A DNA stretch of 9,671 nucleotides from Candidatus Krumholzibacteriota bacterium (GCA_030613345.1 JAUWMD010000082.1:1-9671), one strand, 5' to 3'; shown: positions 1-7,333, counted from the stretch's first letter. The notes: generated from the sequence alone by a model not told the origin. Translations and numbers: made by a program.

Positions 1-298
1 ATACAGCATCAAGGGTGAGTTCAAGGGCGTGCTTGAAGCCAACGCCAAGCTCCTGCTGCTGCGTTCCGAAGCTGTCCTTGTGATCGAGGGCCACTGCGAT
101 GAGCGCGGCACCGCCGAATACAACCTTGCCCTGGGCGAGAAGAGGGCCAAGGCCGCAATGGATTTCTTTGTAGCATACGGTGTCGACGCGGACAGGCTTT
201 CGATGATCAGCTATGGAGAGGAAAGGCCGTTCGAGTACGGGCACGATGAGAATGCGTGGACGATGAACCGCCGCGCACACATGGTGATAAAAGAATAG
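1..298 (+). CDS. pal: Peptidoglycan-associated lipoprotein Pal, C-terminal part (5' end outside window)
   Basis: This is the OmpA-like peptidoglycan-binding domain of Pal, the outer-membrane lipoprotein of the Tol-Pal system that ties the outer membrane to the cell wall. The frame is open from base 2 and ends with TAG at 296-298, giving about 98 visible residues. The motif EGHCDERGTAEYN followed by LALGEKRA is the hallmark of Pal, with the Asp and Arg that contact diaminopimelate in this family. The ending, with a conserved NRRAHMVIKE-type tail, is also typical. The signal peptide, lipobox and N-terminal linker lie upstream of the window. A GTG at 29 is inside the domain and is not the start. 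A CpoB-like gene follows after 10 bases, which is the standard pal neighbour. The identification is firm; only the missing 5' end is unknown. Confidence 0.93.
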   Translation, partial: YSIKGEFKGVLEANAKLLLLRSEAVLVIEGHCDERGTAEYNLALGEKRAKAAMDFFVAYGVDADRLSMISYGEERPFEYGHDENAWTMNRRAHMVIKE

Positions 299-308
299 AC
301 GGCAAGCG

Positions 309-1136
309 ATGCACAGACCGGTCATCCGCATACTGATCGCGGTATCGGTGTCGGCCGCCGCCCTCGTCCTGGGGGGATGTTGGGGCAAGAGCTTCTGGAA
401 CGCCCAGGAATCGGCGCTGGCTACCGAGGCCAAGGTGGATTCCCTCCTGGGGGAGAATGCCATCCTCCAGCGAAGGATATATCATCTCGAGACGATGCTC
501 GAGGGGCAGCAGGAGCAGCTTCGCAGGAGCGGGGCTCGAACGAGCATCGACCTCGAGGAGATCAAGGACCAGATCAACGCTCTTTACGTGATGATCGATG
601 AGGGGCGGCAGGCACCGGTCCGGACGTCTGTGCGCCATCGTTCCGTCCAGACTCCAGCCATACCGGATACAGTCTCGTCGCCGGATTCTCTCCCTGTGGC
701 CGGCGGCGAGGCCGTATCCATTTCCGACTCGGTCGCCGCGGCCTCGTCCGTTCCCGTCCCCGAGGAGATGTATCGCCAGATCTACCTCGACTTCAGCCGG
801 ATGGAGTACGAAATAGCCCTCGAGGAGTCAGAGGTTTTCCTCCGTGAGTATCCCGGCGATCCGATAACGGAGGATGTCAGGTTCATAAGGGGCGAATGTT
901 TCCTCGAGCTTGACAAGGACCACGACGCCCTGCGGGAATTCTCTACGATCCTGCAGGAATACCCTCGCGGCAGGAAGACGCCGGCCGTCCTGCTCCGGAT
1001 GGCTATCACATATGACAGGACGGGGGATTCGGAGCTGGCGCAGGGGGTCGCCGGCAGGCTGTTGAGGGAATACCCCGACAGTGAGGAAGCAGCGGAAGCG
1101 AGGGAACGGTTCGGCGATTCGCCGGATGATCAGTGA
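309..1136 (+). CDS. CpoB/YbgF-like lipoprotein with coiled coil and TPR repeats
   Basis: Predicted 275-aa envelope protein placed directly after pal, where CpoB (YbgF) normally lies; CpoB coordinates peptidoglycan synthesis with Tol-Pal constriction. Residues 5-21 form a hydrophobic signal segment ending in a lipobox LGGC with Cys24, so this copy appears to be a lipoprotein rather than the soluble periplasmic form of E. coli. Residues 35-98 are rich in heptad-like Leu/Ile with charged positions and look like a coiled coil. Residues 101-150 are a Ser/Pro/Val-rich linker. Residues 154-270 contain three TPR-like helical pairs, with recurring phrases ending in REYPGD, QEYPRG and REYPDS. The ATG at 309 has only a weak ribosome site, so coupling to pal is likely. 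The fold and context are solid. The exact function is inferred, and a general outer-membrane TPR lipoprotein (BamD/YfiO-like) is the alternative. Confidence 0.8.
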   Translation: MHRPVIRILIAVSVSAAALVLGGCWGKSFWNAQESALATEAKVDSLLGENAILQRRIYHLETMLEGQQEQLRRSGARTSIDLEEIKDQINALYVMIDEGRQAPVRTSVRHRSVQTPAIPDTVSSPDSLPVAGGEAVSISDSVAAASSVPVPEEMYRQIYLDFSRMEYEIALEESEVFLREYPGDPITEDVRFIRGECFLELDKDHDALREFSTILQEYPRGRKTPAVLLRMAITYDRTGDSELAQGVAGRLLREYPDSEEAAEARERFGDSPDDQ

Positions 1137-2416
1137 TGCAACCGTCTCCCAGCACCTCCCCGGGAGATCACCTCCCGTTGATAATCACCGTCATCGTACT
1201 CCTGCTCTTCTCGGCCTTCTTCTCCGGGTCCGAGACGGCCCTTTTCTCCCTTCAGCGGTCCAACGTCGCCGGCATGTCGTCCGGCTCGAAGAAGCAGAGG
1301 CGGGTTGCCTCGCTCCTTGCGGCGCCGAGGAAGCTCCTCGTAACGCTTCTTTTCGGCAATCTGCTCGTTAACATCGCCAACACGAGCATCGTGACCGTTC
1401 TCGCCATCAAGCTGTTCGGCGAGCGCGGCGTGGGATACGCGATGATCGTGATGACCGTGCTGATCCTCATGTTCGGCGAGATCCTCCCCAAAAGCATGGC
1501 GATCAAGAGGGCGGGCAGTCTTTCGACCGCCATCGTGGCACCGGTCGGATTCTTCATGTACCTCTTTTATCCGGTCACCGCCGTTCTCGGAAAGATAGCC
1601 GACTCGGCGGTCGAGGTCTGTCAAAAGCTTTTCGGTGAGACAAAAGAGGAGTTCGCATCGAGGGAACTTGCCACGGCGGTCGAGATGGGTTACAGGGACG
1701 GCCTTTTCGATGAGTTCGAGAAGGAGGTCCTCACAAACCTGTTTCTCTTCGCGGAAACGGACGTGCACGAGATCCTCACGCCGCGCGTCGAGGTCTTCGC
1801 CCTCGACGTGAACACGGCTTTCCAGGATGCCGTTGCGCAGGTAAGGGGAAAAGGATTCACCAGGGTCCCGCTCTACGAGGACAATCCCGAGAAGATCGTC
1901 GGCATCCTGCATACGAAAGATCTGCTCAGGCACGCGAGGGATGAGAGAATAACCCTGCGCGAGCTGGTCCGCCCGGTCACCTTCGTGCCCGAGACGAAGT
2001 CGATAAGGGATCTCCTGGGAGAACTGTCGTCTTCCCGCAATCACGTGGTCATCGTCGTCGATGAGTACGGCTCGTACGAAGGGATCGTGACCCTCGAGGA
2101 CATCCTCGAGGAAATAATCGGAGAGATACGCGACAGGAGGGAACGGCGCGTCGAGGAGTACAATCTGATCGATGACGACCATATTGTCGTCGGGGGATCG
2201 ATGCATCTCGAGGATCTGAACGACGTTTTCGGCACGTGGCTCGAGTCCAGGGACGTCGAGACGATAAACGGATTTCTCTGCGATCTGACAGGCAGGATCC
2301 CGGGCGACGGAGAATCGTTCGTATTAGGCAGACTGCGCTTCCTCGTACTGTCATCGGGAAAGACGAGAGTGGAGAAGATCAAGATCGAGCGGCTCGGAGA
2401 GGAGGACGTGGAGTGA
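1136..2416 (+). CDS. CNNM/CorC-HlyC family membrane transporter, full-length
   Basis: A 426-aa protein of the CNNM/CorC family, whose members handle Mg2+ (and sometimes Co2+) across the cytoplasmic membrane and were often labelled hemolysins. Residues 13-180 are the DUF21/CNNM membrane domain, with the signatures FFSGSETAL (28-36), GNLLVN (74-79) and FGEILPKS (113-120). Residues about 209-331 are a CBS pair (TPRVEVFALD at the first, DEYGSYEGIVTLEDILEEI at the second) that binds nucleotides in relatives. Residues about 341-426 are the CorC_HlyC domain. The ATG at 1136 overlaps the preceding TGA by one base; a GTG at 1133 is in frame but a less likely start. All expected domains and motifs are present. 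The transported ion is inferred from the family, not visible here. Confidence 0.92.
   Translation: MQPSPSTSPGDHLPLIITVIVLLLFSAFFSGSETALFSLQRSNVAGMSSGSKKQRRVASLLAAPRKLLVTLLFGNLLVNIANTSIVTVLAIKLFGERGVGYAMIVMTVLILMFGEILPKSMAIKRAGSLSTAIVAPVGFFMYLFYPVTAVLGKIADSAVEVCQKLFGETKEEFASRELATAVEMGYRDGLFDEFEKEVLTNLFLFAETDVHEILTPRVEVFALDVNTAFQDAVAQVRGKGFTRVPLYEDNPEKIVGILHTKDLLRHARDERITLRELVRPVTFVPETKSIRDLLGELSSSRNHVVIVVDEYGSYEGIVTLEDILEEIIGEIRDRRERRVEEYNLIDDDHIVVGGSMHLEDLNDVFGTWLESRDVETINGFLCDLTGRIPGDGESFVLGRLRFLVLSSGKTRVEKIKIERLGEEDVE
2400..2405 (+). promoter_or_regulatory. Shine-Dalgarno site fixing the GTG start of the second CNNM gene
   Basis: AGGAGG lies inside the last codons of the first CNNM gene, 7 bases before the GTG at 2413. 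It explains translation of the second gene from within the overlap and argues against longer versions of the frame. Confidence 0.75.
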
Positions 2417-3390
2417 GCACGGGTGCCTCTCTCGCCCTGATCCTCCTCACGATGCTTCTTGCGGCTTTCTTTGCCGGCGCCGAGACGGCGATCGTCTCGT
2501 GCAGCAAGGTAAAACTCCACAGCAGGGCCAGACATGGTTCCTGGAGGGCCGGGCTGCTCGAGAAACTCCTGCGTACGCCGGAGTACTTCTTCAGCATCGT
2601 CCTGGTCGGTACGAACCTGGCGGTGATAAGCTGTACGGCCGTTGCCACGGGCCTGGCTGTCAGGCTGTTCGGGGATTCGGGCGGCCTCGTGGCTATCGTC
2701 GTCATGACCCCTCTCCTGCTCATATTCGAGGAGGTCATCCCCAAGTCGGCCTTTCTCTATCACGCCGACCAGGTATCGATAAAGATCGCCCCCGTTCTGC
2801 GAGTCATGTCGGTGATCCTCTTTCCGCTCGTTGTGCCGGCCTCACTTCTCGCCAGGATGATGTCCAGGCTGACCGGGACAGGGGAGGGCAAGCTCGACAT
2901 GCTCGGCTCGCGCGAAGATCTGATATTTCTCTACAGGAGAGGAAAGATCGAGGGGGACCTGGAGGAACGCGAGAAACGGATGATCGACGGGGTCTTCAGC
3001 TTTGGAACGAGGCGCGCCCGCGAGCTCATGATCCCGATGGGGAACGTCGTTTCCTTTCCCGTCAACGCTTCAGTGGACGAGGTAATAGAGGAGTCGAACA
3101 GGCACACATACTCGAGGTTTCCGCTAGTCTCGCCGAACGACGGGAGCATCGTGGGCATAATCTCGCTGTTCGATCTGCTCGGACTCGACGGTGGCGAGAG
3201 ACTTGCTACCGTTATGCATAAGCCGCTCAAGGTGAGCGAGGACGAGTCGGCTCAGCGCCTTCTCATCAGGATGAAGGACGAGCCACTCCATTTCGCCGTA
3301 GTCACAAGTGGCGAAAAAGCAATGGGTATCATAACCCTGGAGAACATCCTCGAAAGCATAGTGGGCGATATATCCAACGAGTACGAGTAG
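2413..3390 (+). CDS. CNNM-family membrane protein lacking the C-terminal CorC_HlyC domain
   Basis: A 325-aa paralogue of the preceding gene. The start chosen is GTG at 2413, which overlaps the upstream TGA by four bases and has AGGAGG at 2400-2405 with a 7-base spacer; the frame is open further upstream, but that part lies inside the previous gene. Residues 5-165 form the DUF21/CNNM membrane domain with FFAGAETA (19-26) and Asn68 in the GTN position. The motif that reads GEILPKS in the first copy is EEVIPKS here (106-112), so the Gly is replaced by Glu. A CBS pair occupies about residues 190-322 (IPMGNVVSFPVNASV; then MGIITLENILESIVGDI). The protein ends about 10 residues after the second CBS motif, so the CorC_HlyC domain is absent. 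A role as partner or regulator of the full-length copy is possible but unproven. Confidence 0.88.
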   Translation: MSTGASLALILLTMLLAAFFAGAETAIVSCSKVKLHSRARHGSWRAGLLEKLLRTPEYFFSIVLVGTNLAVISCTAVATGLAVRLFGDSGGLVAIVVMTPLLLIFEEVIPKSAFLYHADQVSIKIAPVLRVMSVILFPLVVPASLLARMMSRLTGTGEGKLDMLGSREDLIFLYRRGKIEGDLEEREKRMIDGVFSFGTRRARELMIPMGNVVSFPVNASVDEVIEESNRHTYSRFPLVSPNDGSIVGIISLFDLLGLDGGERLATVMHKPLKVSEDESAQRLLIRMKDEPLHFAVVTSGEKAMGIITLENILESIVGDISNEYE

Positions 3391-3406
3391 AAGGGAGCAG
3401 TGCGGA

Positions 3407-3757
3407 ATGCAACAGTGCGTGGACATGTTACTGCAGGGGCTCGAGGAATTCGACGAGCCGGCGGCTTTCTACAAAGGCAACAGGATCGTTCAGGCCAACC
3501 AGAAGTTTGCCGACCTCTTCGAGCGGGACATAGCTGAGTTCAACAACCTGCCGATAATCGATATCTGTCACAATGATTCGATCGAGATGATCCAGGACTT
3601 CATAAGGCGTCGCGCGCACCGCGACATGGATATGCCAAGACATTACGAGGCAGCTTTCAGGACGGCCAGCCGCCAGAAGGTCGTGATGACCGTCGACGTC
3701 CTCAAACTCCACAACACAGAAGGCGCCGTGCTGGCTATCCTTCACGAGAAGGTGTAA
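3407..3757 (+). CDS. Stand-alone single PAS-domain protein
   Basis: A 116-aa soluble protein that is essentially one PAS fold. After a short N-terminal helix (residues 1-15), the pattern AAFYKGNRIVQANQKFADLF (18-37) matches the first PAS strands, with the Asn of the VQAN turn, and is followed by PIIDICHND, a helical segment and two closing strands (VMTVDVLKL and AVLAILHEK). PAS domains bind small ligands or cofactors, or mediate protein contacts. No kinase, cyclase, DNA-binding or other output domain is attached and no membrane segment is seen. ATG at 3407 is preceded by a GGGAG element in AGAAGGGAGC. It follows the CNNM pair by 16 bases, so co-transcription is likely. The domain assignment is good, but its ligand and partner cannot be read from the sequence. 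Confidence 0.8.
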   Translation: MQQCVDMLLQGLEEFDEPAAFYKGNRIVQANQKFADLFERDIAEFNNLPIIDICHNDSIEMIQDFIRRRAHRDMDMPRHYEAAFRTASRQKVVMTVDVLKLHNTEGAVLAILHEKV

Positions 3758-3764
3758 GGTAAGC

Positions 3765-3790
3765 CGGCCGACCGGGCCGATCTTTTATTC
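3765..3790 (+). terminator. Probable intrinsic terminator between convergent PAS and hutH-like genes
   Basis: CGGCC (3765-3769) and GGCCG (3775-3779) form a five-pair all-GC stem with a 5-base loop, followed by ATCTTTTATT. It sits 8 bases after the PAS stop codon and the T-run covers the hutH-like stop codon. The stem is short, so termination strength is uncertain. Confidence 0.45.
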
Positions 3791-5317
3791 TTCCGGTCTC
3801 AGGCTGCCGATCTCCTTCTCGACTTCCTCGAGGATCTCGCAGGATCTTACCAGAACCTGCATCGCCGTATGATCGGGATAAAGGGGGCGGTCTATGTCCA
3901 GGAAATCGACATGGCGCCTGATGACTTCCTTCGCCTTCGTCACGCCTCTGCCGAATTTGTAATCCCTGAAATCGAGCGCCTGCGCCGCCGCCATCAGTTC
4001 GATTCCGAGCACACCGCAGGCATTGTCGAATATCTGGAAGTTCTTGATCGCCGTGTTCATACCCATCGATACGAAATCCTCCTGGTCCGCAGCCGCAGGT
4101 ATCGATTGTATCGAAGCGGGCACGGAGAGGATCCTCTGCTCGACGATCTGCATGTCGGCGGTGTACTGGCTGAGCATCAGCCCCGACATCATGCCGGCGC
4201 CCTTCGTGAGAAAGGCTGGAAGGCCGACGTTCAGAGCGGGGTGGTTGAGCCTGTTCATCCTACGCTCCGACATCACGCTGACCATCGTAACGGCCGCGCT
4301 GATCATATCCATCGGCAGGCTGACGGGCGAGCCCTGGAAGTTGGCGCCCGAGAGCTGCATGTCCTCGTCGGGGAAGAAGACGGGATTGTCGCCGACGCCG
4401 TTCAGTTCGATCTCTACCTGCGAACGTGCATATTCCAGCGCATCGTGGGCGGCGCCGATCACCTGCGGAGTAGAACGCATCGAGTAGGCGTCCTGGACCT
4501 TGACCTTCTGGCGCCCCTCAGCGAGGTCACCGCCGGCGACACATTTGAGTATCGCCGCGGCGGTGCGCTGGGCGCCCTTGAACCCGCGGATCTTGTGGAG
4601 CTGGGGGCTGTACGGCTTCATGTTGGCCATCAGCGCCTCGAGCGACATGGCCGCGGCTATCTCGGCCTGGCGGAACCACCGCTCGGTGTCGTAGAGCATG
4701 ATGGCGCTCATCGCCGTCAGGAGGTTGGAGCCGTTGATCGTGGCGAGGCCGTCGCGGGCCATCAGGCCCGGTATGGGGATGCCGGCCCTGTCCATGGCCG
4801 TTTTCCCGTCGAGCAGTTCTTCCTTGTAGTACGCCTCGCCTTCACCGAGCAGCAGCAGCGCTATCTGAGACATAGGGGCGAGGTCACCGCTCGCTCCCAC
4901 GGAACCCTTCTGGCAGACGAACGGCGTGACGCCCCTGTTGAGCATCTCGACCAGTGTCACGGGAATCTCGGTACGGCATCCGGAGTTGCCGTGGGCAAGG
5001 ACGTTTATCCTGCCGGTCATCGCTCCGCGGACATACTCGATGGGGGCGGGATCGCCGATCCCTGCCGCATGGTTGTAGATGAGGTATTTCTGGAAATCCT
5101 GGATCTGGTCGTCGTCGAGTACTACCTCGGAGAATTCACCAATCCCGGTATTGACGCCGTACATTATCTCGTGTGCGTCGAGTTTCTTCTCGAGCATCGC
5201 GCGGCATTTTTTAATGGCCGCGATGGCATGGCCGGGGATCTCGACCTTTTCGCCGTGCCGGGCAATCCGGACGAGCTTCTCGATCGTCAATCCTGACCCG
5301 TCTAACGCTATCGCCAC
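3785..5317 (-). CDS. hutH: Histidine ammonia-lyase family protein (MIO enzyme)
   Basis: A 510-aa member of the histidine/aromatic amino acid ammonia-lyase family, which removes ammonia from the amino acid (His to urocanate in HutH) using a self-made MIO cofactor. With the GTG start at 5317, the key residues fall on the numbering of Pseudomonas HutH as I recall it: Tyr53, His83, the MIO triad Ala142-Ser143-Gly144 (in GSVGASGDLAP) and Asn195; the QDAYSMR motif (275-281) and Glu413 are offset by one or two. AGGAGGT at 5322-5328 lies 4 bases before this GTG; an upstream ATG at 5383 would add 22 unconserved residues. Histidine-type features are the NHAAG stretch and QED with Glu413. Unusual are NFQGSP where HutH usually has NFHGEP or NFHGQP, and QEDF in place of QEDH. 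No hutU, hutI or other hut gene is in the window. The family is certain; histidine as substrate is likely but not proven. Confidence 0.88.
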   Translation of the reverse strand: MAIALDGSGLTIEKLVRIARHGEKVEIPGHAIAAIKKCRAMLEKKLDAHEIMYGVNTGIGEFSEVVLDDDQIQDFQKYLIYNHAAGIGDPAPIEYVRGAMTGRINVLAHGNSGCRTEIPVTLVEMLNRGVTPFVCQKGSVGASGDLAPMSQIALLLLGEGEAYYKEELLDGKTAMDRAGIPIPGLMARDGLATINGSNLLTAMSAIMLYDTERWFRQAEIAAAMSLEALMANMKPYSPQLHKIRGFKGAQRTAAAILKCVAGGDLAEGRQKVKVQDAYSMRSTPQVIGAAHDALEYARSQVEIELNGVGDNPVFFPDEDMQLSGANFQGSPVSLPMDMISAAVTMVSVMSERRMNRLNHPALNVGLPAFLTKGAGMMSGLMLSQYTADMQIVEQRILSVPASIQSIPAAADQEDFVSMGMNTAIKNFQIFDNACGVLGIELMAAAQALDFRDYKFGRGVTKAKEVIRRHVDFLDIDRPLYPDHTAMQVLVRSCEILEEVEKEIGSLRPEE

Positions 5318-5321
5318 AATG

Positions 5322-5328
5322 ACCTCCT
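5322..5328 (-). promoter_or_regulatory. Shine-Dalgarno site of the hutH-like gene
   Basis: AGGAGGT on the minus strand lies 4 bases before the GTG at 5317. It decides the start in favour of this GTG over the upstream in-frame ATG at 5383. Confidence 0.75.
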
Positions 5329-5400
5329 GTTGGAATCCCGGCCCGCCCCGGCCGGTTTGGCCCGCTCGGTCCGGTTTCAGCATCTTTAACGGTGATATGT

Positions 5401-5430
5401 CTTATAACATCATGAGGGGGCCTTTTTCAA
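5401..5430 (-). promoter_or_regulatory. Predicted sigma70-type promoter of the hutH-like gene
   Basis: On the minus strand TTGAAA (5430-5425) and TATAAG (5406-5401) are separated by 18 bases; each matches the consensus at five of six positions. Transcription would begin near 5394, leaving a leader of roughly 75 bases that is very GC-rich and contains two copies of AAACCGG. No regulator site is obvious. The rest of the 5318-5516 gap holds no gene that I can support. Confidence 0.5.
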
Positions 5431-5516
5431 GGGACAACAACCCCACGGGGCAAAAATAGTAAGGGCAGCGCCCAAATTCAAGCACTACCCTGATCGATTT
5501 TTCCGGGATCCGTGAT

Positions 5517-5831
5517 TCAGCCCAGGTAGACGGCAGCGATCGATATAACGAGCACTGCCAGCCCGGCGATATTGAGGATGTTGGCGATCTTGATAACGAG
5601 GGGGAGCCTCTTCTCGCTTCCGGCTGCTGCTGCGGCGATCTTCGGGAACTTCAGGAAATTGGCGATCCCGATGGCGAACAGGCAGAGGGCCCAGACCGGA
5701 ACGCCGGAGACGACGAGCATGCCGCGCCTGAGCTCGACGAACGCGAGGGCGGTGAATACGATCCCCCAGAACAGGTTGATCCCGGACCCGCTGTTGACGT
5801 TTTCCTGCTCCATCCCGTCGTGTCCCTCCAT
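5517..5831 (-). CDS. Small three-span membrane protein of unknown function
   Basis: I do not recognise the family. From the ATG at 5831 it encodes 104 residues: a polar start (1-16) and then three hydrophobic spans at about 18-36, 38-60 and 77-102, with a short loop carrying Arg-Arg after the first span and Lys/Arg-rich residues between the second and third. The ATG overlaps the TAA of the upstream gene by one base (TAATG), which suggests translational coupling. A second in-frame ATG at 5813 (giving 98 aa) has GGAGGG about 10 bases upstream and is an equally credible start. The frame continues open further upstream, but that part is out-of-frame sequence of the neighbouring membrane gene. It is the last gene of the acpS unit. 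Membrane location is well supported; nothing shows its role. Confidence 0.65.
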   Translation of the reverse strand: MEGHDGMEQENVNSGSGINLFWGIVFTALAFVELRRGMLVVSGVPVWALCLFAIGIANFLKFPKIAAAAAGSEKRLPLVIKIANILNIAGLAVLVISIAAVYLG

Positions 5832-6280
5832 TAAACGCCTGCCTGTCGCTGCACGCCGGAGCTTCGGTCGATGCGGTCTGCGGCGATCAGAAGTACTCCT
5901 GCCGAAATTGGAGGCAGGCCGAGCGCAGCCATGACGAACGCCTTCGTAAAGGCGGGAAAGTTTTTTGCTGCAAGGGGGTACGCGACGATCACTGCAAGTC
6001 CGGCGACCGGCAGAACGATCCGGCCGATCTTCTCCCATCTCCAGGCGGTGAATGCCAGGAGGAGCAGGACGGCGGTGAACGCCAGCGGGATGAGCAGTCT
6101 GTCGAGGGAGCCCCCGCCCCGTGTATTGAAGTCGTCTGCCGAGGACGCGACGGCTAAGAATATCCAGAATCCCGCCCACAGGCCGGTGATCACCCTCGCG
6201 AGGAAGTTCATCCATCTCGCAGAGGGTTGATGTCCCGTACCCGGGGATCCGGATTTCCTGTTTTCAGCGCCTTCCGTCAT
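5831..6280 (-). CDS. Four-span membrane protein of unknown function
   Basis: A 149-aa integral membrane protein from ATG 6280. That ATG overlaps the TGA of the nuclease gene by four bases (ATGA), which I prefer to an in-frame ATG at 6313 that would lie well inside the nuclease gene. Residues 1-22 are polar and probably cytoplasmic. Hydrophobic spans lie at about 26-47, 62-80, 86-105 and 112-134, with a basic tail (RIDRSSGVQRQ). The arrangement resembles small uncharacterised four-helix membrane families, but I cannot name one with confidence. The adjacent, coupled small membrane gene suggests that the two products may act as a pair. No catalytic residues are evident. Confidence 0.7.
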   Translation of the reverse strand: MTEGAENRKSGSPGTGHQPSARWMNFLARVITGLWAGFWIFLAVASSADDFNTRGGGSLDRLLIPLAFTAVLLLLAFTAWRWEKIGRIVLPVAGLAVIVAYPLAAKNFPAFTKAFVMAALGLPPISAGVLLIAADRIDRSSGVQRQAGV

Positions 6281-7287
6281 GGCAGCCTGTCCGGGTTGTT
6301 CTCGTCCCTGCATATCCGGTAGAAGTTGCAGTACCGGCAGAGCCCGTTGTCGATCTTTGGAAAGAGATCGGAGAGGGCCGCCTCGTTCCTGGAGATATCG
6401 CTGTTTATCAGCACGGAGGACAGTTTGTCGATCCCCCCGCGGATGTGCCGGTAGAACTCCTCGAGATTCTCGTTCGAGATACTGTACCTGATGGTTGCTC
6501 CACCGTCGAGAAGATTCACCTCAAGCAGCCTGATCCGTTCGAGCGGCTCTCCGAGGATCGACGCCGCGTAATAGCCGTAGACGCCGAGCTGCACGCGGGC
6601 CTTTCCGTCCTGCCCGCCGGCACTCTCCTGCGGTCGGTTCTTCGCACTGAACGTTTTCCAGTCTACGATGTTGAACGATCCGTCGGAGTCGCGGTACATG
6701 AAATCGGTCTTGGCGAAGACCTTCGCACCATCGAAGTCGAAGACCTGGGCGAACTCGGCCAGGTCGATGTTCTCTATCGCCCAGCCGTCGGGGTCCGTTT
6801 CGGCGATCGCGGCGAGGATGTCGCTCTCGAGCAGCCCCTTCATCGCTGTGAGGCATTCATCCTTCGTCTTCTGCAGCTTTTCGGGTGGGATCGGCCGGTC
6901 GTACTCATGCTCGAAGAGGGCCAGCCAGTCGATGTTGAGCCTGCCGCCCTTCTTCTTCGGCTCGGTGAGATATCTCTTTGAGCTCGAGAACTCGAGCTGG
7001 GTCTCGAACCGCTCGAGTGTATAGCGGCTCACGTCCTCGAAGGAGGGGATCCTGCCCTTGGCCCTCATGGAGGCGAGCACCTTCGTCGTGATGTAGTGGA
7101 CGAGCTGACCGCGCCAGAGCGGGAGGGAGATCAGGCGCTTGAGCCTGAATGCCTCCCTTGCGATTCTGGGGGCCTGTCTTTCCCAGCCCCCCCAGCTGAG
7201 ATAGTAGTGGAAGTAGTAGCGCCTCAGGCAGGAGTCGAACATCGACTCCCTCGAAAAGGACCATCCGAATTCGTTTACAAGGGCCAT
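6277..7287 (-). CDS. PD-(D/E)XK nuclease family protein with Cas4/AddB-like iron-sulfur cysteines
   Basis: A 336-aa RecB-like nuclease (PDDEXK_1 type), a fold used for single-strand DNA trimming in Cas4, AddB and RecB. Visible motifs in order: SFSRESMFDSC at 10-20; GQLVH (60-64) with His64; Asp195 in KTDFMY; DWK at 209-211; and QLGVY at 233-237. These correspond to the His, Asp, (D/E)XK and QxxxY elements of the active site. Cys20 with Cys317, Cys320 and Cys326 (CRYC, then C) gives one N-terminal and three C-terminal cysteines, the layout that holds a 4Fe-4S cluster in Cas4 and AddB. No helicase domain is attached and no cas gene or repeat array is near. The ATG at 7287 has only a weak ribosome site. 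It ends overlapping the next membrane gene. The fold is confident; the DNA substrate and pathway are unknown. Confidence 0.85.
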   Translation of the reverse strand: MALVNEFGWSFSRESMFDSCLRRYYFHYYLSWGGWERQAPRIAREAFRLKRLISLPLWRGQLVHYITTKVLASMRAKGRIPSFEDVSRYTLERFETQLEFSSSKRYLTEPKKKGGRLNIDWLALFEHEYDRPIPPEKLQKTKDECLTAMKGLLESDILAAIAETDPDGWAIENIDLAEFAQVFDFDGAKVFAKTDFMYRDSDGSFNIVDWKTFSAKNRPQESAGGQDGKARVQLGVYGYYAASILGEPLERIRLLEVNLLDGGATIRYSISNENLEEFYRHIRGGIDKLSSVLINSDISRNEAALSDLFPKIDNGLCRYCNFYRICRDENNPDRLP

Positions 7288-7333
7288 GGCGGCAGAACAG
7301 TTCCCTGTCGAAGATGAAGCGGCGGCCGTCCGG

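Noticed and set aside
1130..2206. 358-codon open frame antisense to the first CNNM gene
   Set aside because: Low-complexity Arg/Asp/Glu/His-rich translation with no domain pattern; the plus-strand gene has all CNNM motifs.
3869..5296. Long 475-codon open frame on the plus strand antisense to the hutH-like gene
   Set aside because: It mirrors a gene with a complete active-site motif set. Its translation is rich in Arg, His, Val and Asp without recognisable domains, as expected of an antisense shadow in GC-rich DNA.
5440..5476. Short GC hairpins GGGC-GCT-GCCC and CCCC-GT-GGGG followed by T-runs on the minus strand as a terminator of the acpS unit
   Set aside because: Each stem has only four pairs and the loops are 2-3 bases; too weak to call, although some terminator is expected here.
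5834..6215. Upstream extension of the last small membrane gene as one 232-aa protein
   Set aside because: The extension overlaps the four-span membrane gene in another frame and reads as Arg/Pro-rich nonsense; the hydrophobic part begins only after the ATG at 5831.
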